64,000 nt of DNA from Paludibacter sp. (GTDB lineage Bacteria; Bacteroidota; Bacteroidia; Bacteroidales; Paludibacteraceae). The stretch is taken from the NCBI GenBank assembly GCA_024710005.1, contig JANJVQ010000006.1, positions 62,001 to 126,000 on the forward strand. Reading direction: 5' to 3'. Positions 62,179 to 64,000 of the stretch are shown here, piece by piece (the stretch's first letter is position 1; each line of letters opens with the position of its first letter). The notes beneath the pieces were generated by a model that was not told the origin of the DNA, searched no databases, and saw only the letters and a list, made by a program, of their open reading frames with translations. The translations under genes and the position numbers were made by a program.

Positions 62179-64000
62179 ATGGAAACAAGTACTTTCTTTT
62201 TTCCTAAAAGAACTTGTCTGTTCTTTTTAAGCATCTTAGCTTTTTCTTTCTCATTGTCCGCTCAAACTGAAATTTCCGGGGAAATCAACTCTGATTCCAC
62301 ACTTAACTTAGCAGGTAGTCCCTATCTGGTTCCTTACGGATTAGTTGTAAACCCGGGAGTAACACTGACTGTAGAACAAGGCGTGGAGCTGAAATTCGGA
62401 AATTATGCCAGACTACAGGTGCTTGGCACTTTGCAGGCACAAGGCGCTGTTTTTACTTCTAACGCTGCTACCCCGGAACCGGGAAGCTGGAACGGAATCA
62501 TTACTGGTAACGATTCGCATGCCGGAACAGTAAATTTGACCGACTGCGAAGTGAAATTCTATCATGAATGTGTGGTGGTCAGAGGTCAGTTGAACGCTAC
62601 CAACACCAGTTTTTCTGAAAGTAACTCTCACGGTATTGTTGTAACACAAGCAGGATTACTGCAACTAACGGGGGGCATTATTCAAACTTCATCTGAATAT
62701 TCTTTTTCTTACCATTCCGGAATTTATGCTGATACTTCGGAATCAGTAACCGTATCCGGCTCAGCTATCCGGCATTTCAGAAATGGTATTACCGGTGATC
62801 ATACGAATATCAGTCTGACTGACATCGACATCAGAGACACCTACTATCCTGTTGAATTCAAAAGCAATGTTAATTTCGCACTGACCGGTAACAGCAACCT
62901 GGAGTTTAACACCTATAAAGCTGTTTATATAGGTTTCAGTGAGTTGAATGACACCCTTACCCTGCCGCTGATTCAATATCCTTATCTCTTTATGGGACAT
63001 TTTAACATCAAAGAAACCGGTAAACTAATTGTCGATCCCGGCAACGTACTCAAATTCGACGATTATGTTTCCATGAGCATTAAAGGAATCCTTATTGCTG
63101 ATGGAAATGAATCAGAAAACATCATCTTTACTTCGCTTCGTGATGACAATGCAAAGGGTGACACCAACGGGGATGGGACTATAACTGCTCCTGAAACCGG
63201 GAGCTGGTATGGGATTAACTTCGAAAATGAAAGTGTGGATACAGAAAATTTATTACAAAACTGTATTATCCGTTACGGAGGACGTGATTACAGGGGTGGA
63301 GTCAACACTTACCATGCTTCACCAACCATTGATTCCTGTTCGTTTGCCAACAATTATTATGGCATTTACCTTTCCGGCGTATCCAAACCGGTTATTTCTA
63401 ATACCACCATCGGTTCGAGTAGCATGACACCACTTGCCATGTCGTTTGAGGCCGACCCGGTACTGACCAATAACGTCCTCTCGTTTTCCGACAATGCTTA
63501 CGACGCGATTGGTATCATCGGCGGACACATGTCGGCCAACGGAACTCTTAAAGTACGTTCATTTACCGATGTTCCGAACATCACTTACTATTTGCTGAAT
63601 GAAATTATTGTTCCTGAAAACGTTACATTAACCATCAACAAGGGAATTACACTCAAATCATTCAGGCATGATGGTGGTTGGGATAAACGCATCATCGTGT
63701 ACGGAAACCTGATTGCAGATGCCACTGCAGGAGAAATGATTAACTTTACTTCTGCCCGTGACGATAACTATGGATATCCTGCCGATTGTAACAAAGACGG
63801 CACCATGACTTCTCCTGTTATCAACGACTGGGGTGGTATTATTTTTCAACCGGGCAGTAGTGGTTTATTGAACTATTGCCGCTTTAAATATGCTGAAATC
63901 AATAACTTCTCCTATCCTAACTGCAATCAGCACGATAATGCCAACTATTCGGCCATCGCGATTATCGATGCCGGTCCGGTGATTACCAATTGTGAATTCA
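62179..64000 (+). CDS. Large secreted parallel beta-helix protein, C-terminus off the right edge
   Basis: ATG 62179 opens a frame that stays open to the edge (607 codons). A signal peptide (FFLSILAFSFSLSAQ) is followed by right-handed beta-helix repeats: LQVLGTLQAQGAVFTSN, LNLTDCEV-like turns, GIYLSGVSKPVISNTTIGSS. Calcium loops occur at GDTNGDGTIT and CNKDGTMT within FTSxRDDN...GxWxGI segments that recur (about residues 314-345 and 521-555). These features are typical of T9SS surface proteins, but the sorting domain would lie beyond the window. Function unknown; glycan-binding or polysaccharide-degrading roles are usual. Confidence 0.85.
   Translation, partial: METSTFFFPKRTCLFFLSILAFSFSLSAQTEISGEINSDSTLNLAGSPYLVPYGLVVNPGVTLTVEQGVELKFGNYARLQVLGTLQAQGAVFTSNAATPEPGSWNGIITGNDSHAGTVNLTDCEVKFYHECVVVRGQLNATNTSFSESNSHGIVVTQAGLLQLTGGIIQTSSEYSFSYHSGIYADTSESVTVSGSAIRHFRNGITGDHTNISLTDIDIRDTYYPVEFKSNVNFALTGNSNLEFNTYKAVYIGFSELNDTLTLPLIQYPYLFMGHFNIKETGKLIVDPGNVLKFDDYVSMSIKGILIADGNESENIIFTSLRDDNAKGDTNGDGTITAPETGSWYGINFENESVDTENLLQNCIIRYGGRDYRGGVNTYHASPTIDSCSFANNYYGIYLSGVSKPVISNTTIGSSSMTPLAMSFEADPVLTNNVLSFSDNAYDAIGIIGGHMSANGTLKVRSFTDVPNITYYLLNEIIVPENVTLTINKGITLKSFRHDGGWDKRIIVYGNLIADATAGEMINFTSARDDNYGYPADCNKDGTMTSPVINDWGGIIFQPGSSGLLNYCRFKYAEINNFSYPNCNQHDNANYSAIAIIDAGPVITNCEF

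Overview
The window is chromosomal DNA of a Bacteroidota member, most likely of the Bacteroidales. The evidence is a type IX secretion C-terminal sorting domain, TonB-dependent receptor plus DUF4249 and DUF4301/DUF6340-type families typical of the phylum, promoters of the TAnnTTTG type, and a near absence of Shine-Dalgarno sequences. All calls come from reading the sequence; no database search was run.

Layout. 1-3.5 kb: edge of an accessory cassette (DinD-like gene running off the left edge and a SNF2/RapA-like helicase) pushed against the 3' end of the aminopeptidase P gene. 3.5-31.5 kb: mostly housekeeping: infC-rpmI-rplT, yebC, an rRNA m5C methyltransferase, an M20 dipeptidase, a TetR-TolC-adaptor-RND efflux operon with a PII-like small protein, OsmC, ZIP transporter, superoxide dismutase, a repeat-rich T9SS cargo protein, metK behind a SAM-II riboswitch, uvrB and pabB/pabC. 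31.6-39.7 kb: an accessory island. It opens with a 1.86 kb fossil integrative element bounded by a 35-bp direct repeat of the 5' part of tRNA-Lys(CTT) and carrying a toxin-antitoxin pair and a broken integrase. It continues with a decayed BRO-N gene, a tight four-gene operon (ABC-type ATPase, HNH nuclease, ExK nuclease-like protein, membrane-anchored HNH protein with a large insertion) that looks like an extended Septu-type anti-phage system, and decayed AlbA_2 and other gene fragments. 40-52.4 kb: dsbD-type gene, grpE-dnaJ, a glucosaminidase/LysM protein, DUF721, TonB receptor with DUF4249 lipoprotein, lipoate ligase, a metal/cobalamin-type binding lipoprotein and an MFS transporter. 52.5-54.6 kb: decayed RhuM gene and a DUF4469-type protein whose 3' end runs into a 22/23-bp periodic array. 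54.7-62 kb: engB, sodium:solute symporter, recR, HAD and GNAT proteins, manA, galE and a sugar nucleotidyltransferase. 62.2 kb to the edge: a large secreted beta-helix protein.

Intergenic spaces hold a family of GTAGAGACGC/GTAGGGGCGC palindromes often fused to 7-bp GCGAATA-type tandem repeats, plus two hairpin-forming elements with ACCATATAAGTCATATAAGT ends. The most promising undescribed system is the four-gene nuclease/ATPase operon at 34740-38610. Next come the periodic array beside the DUF4469 gene and the tRNA-derived fossil element.
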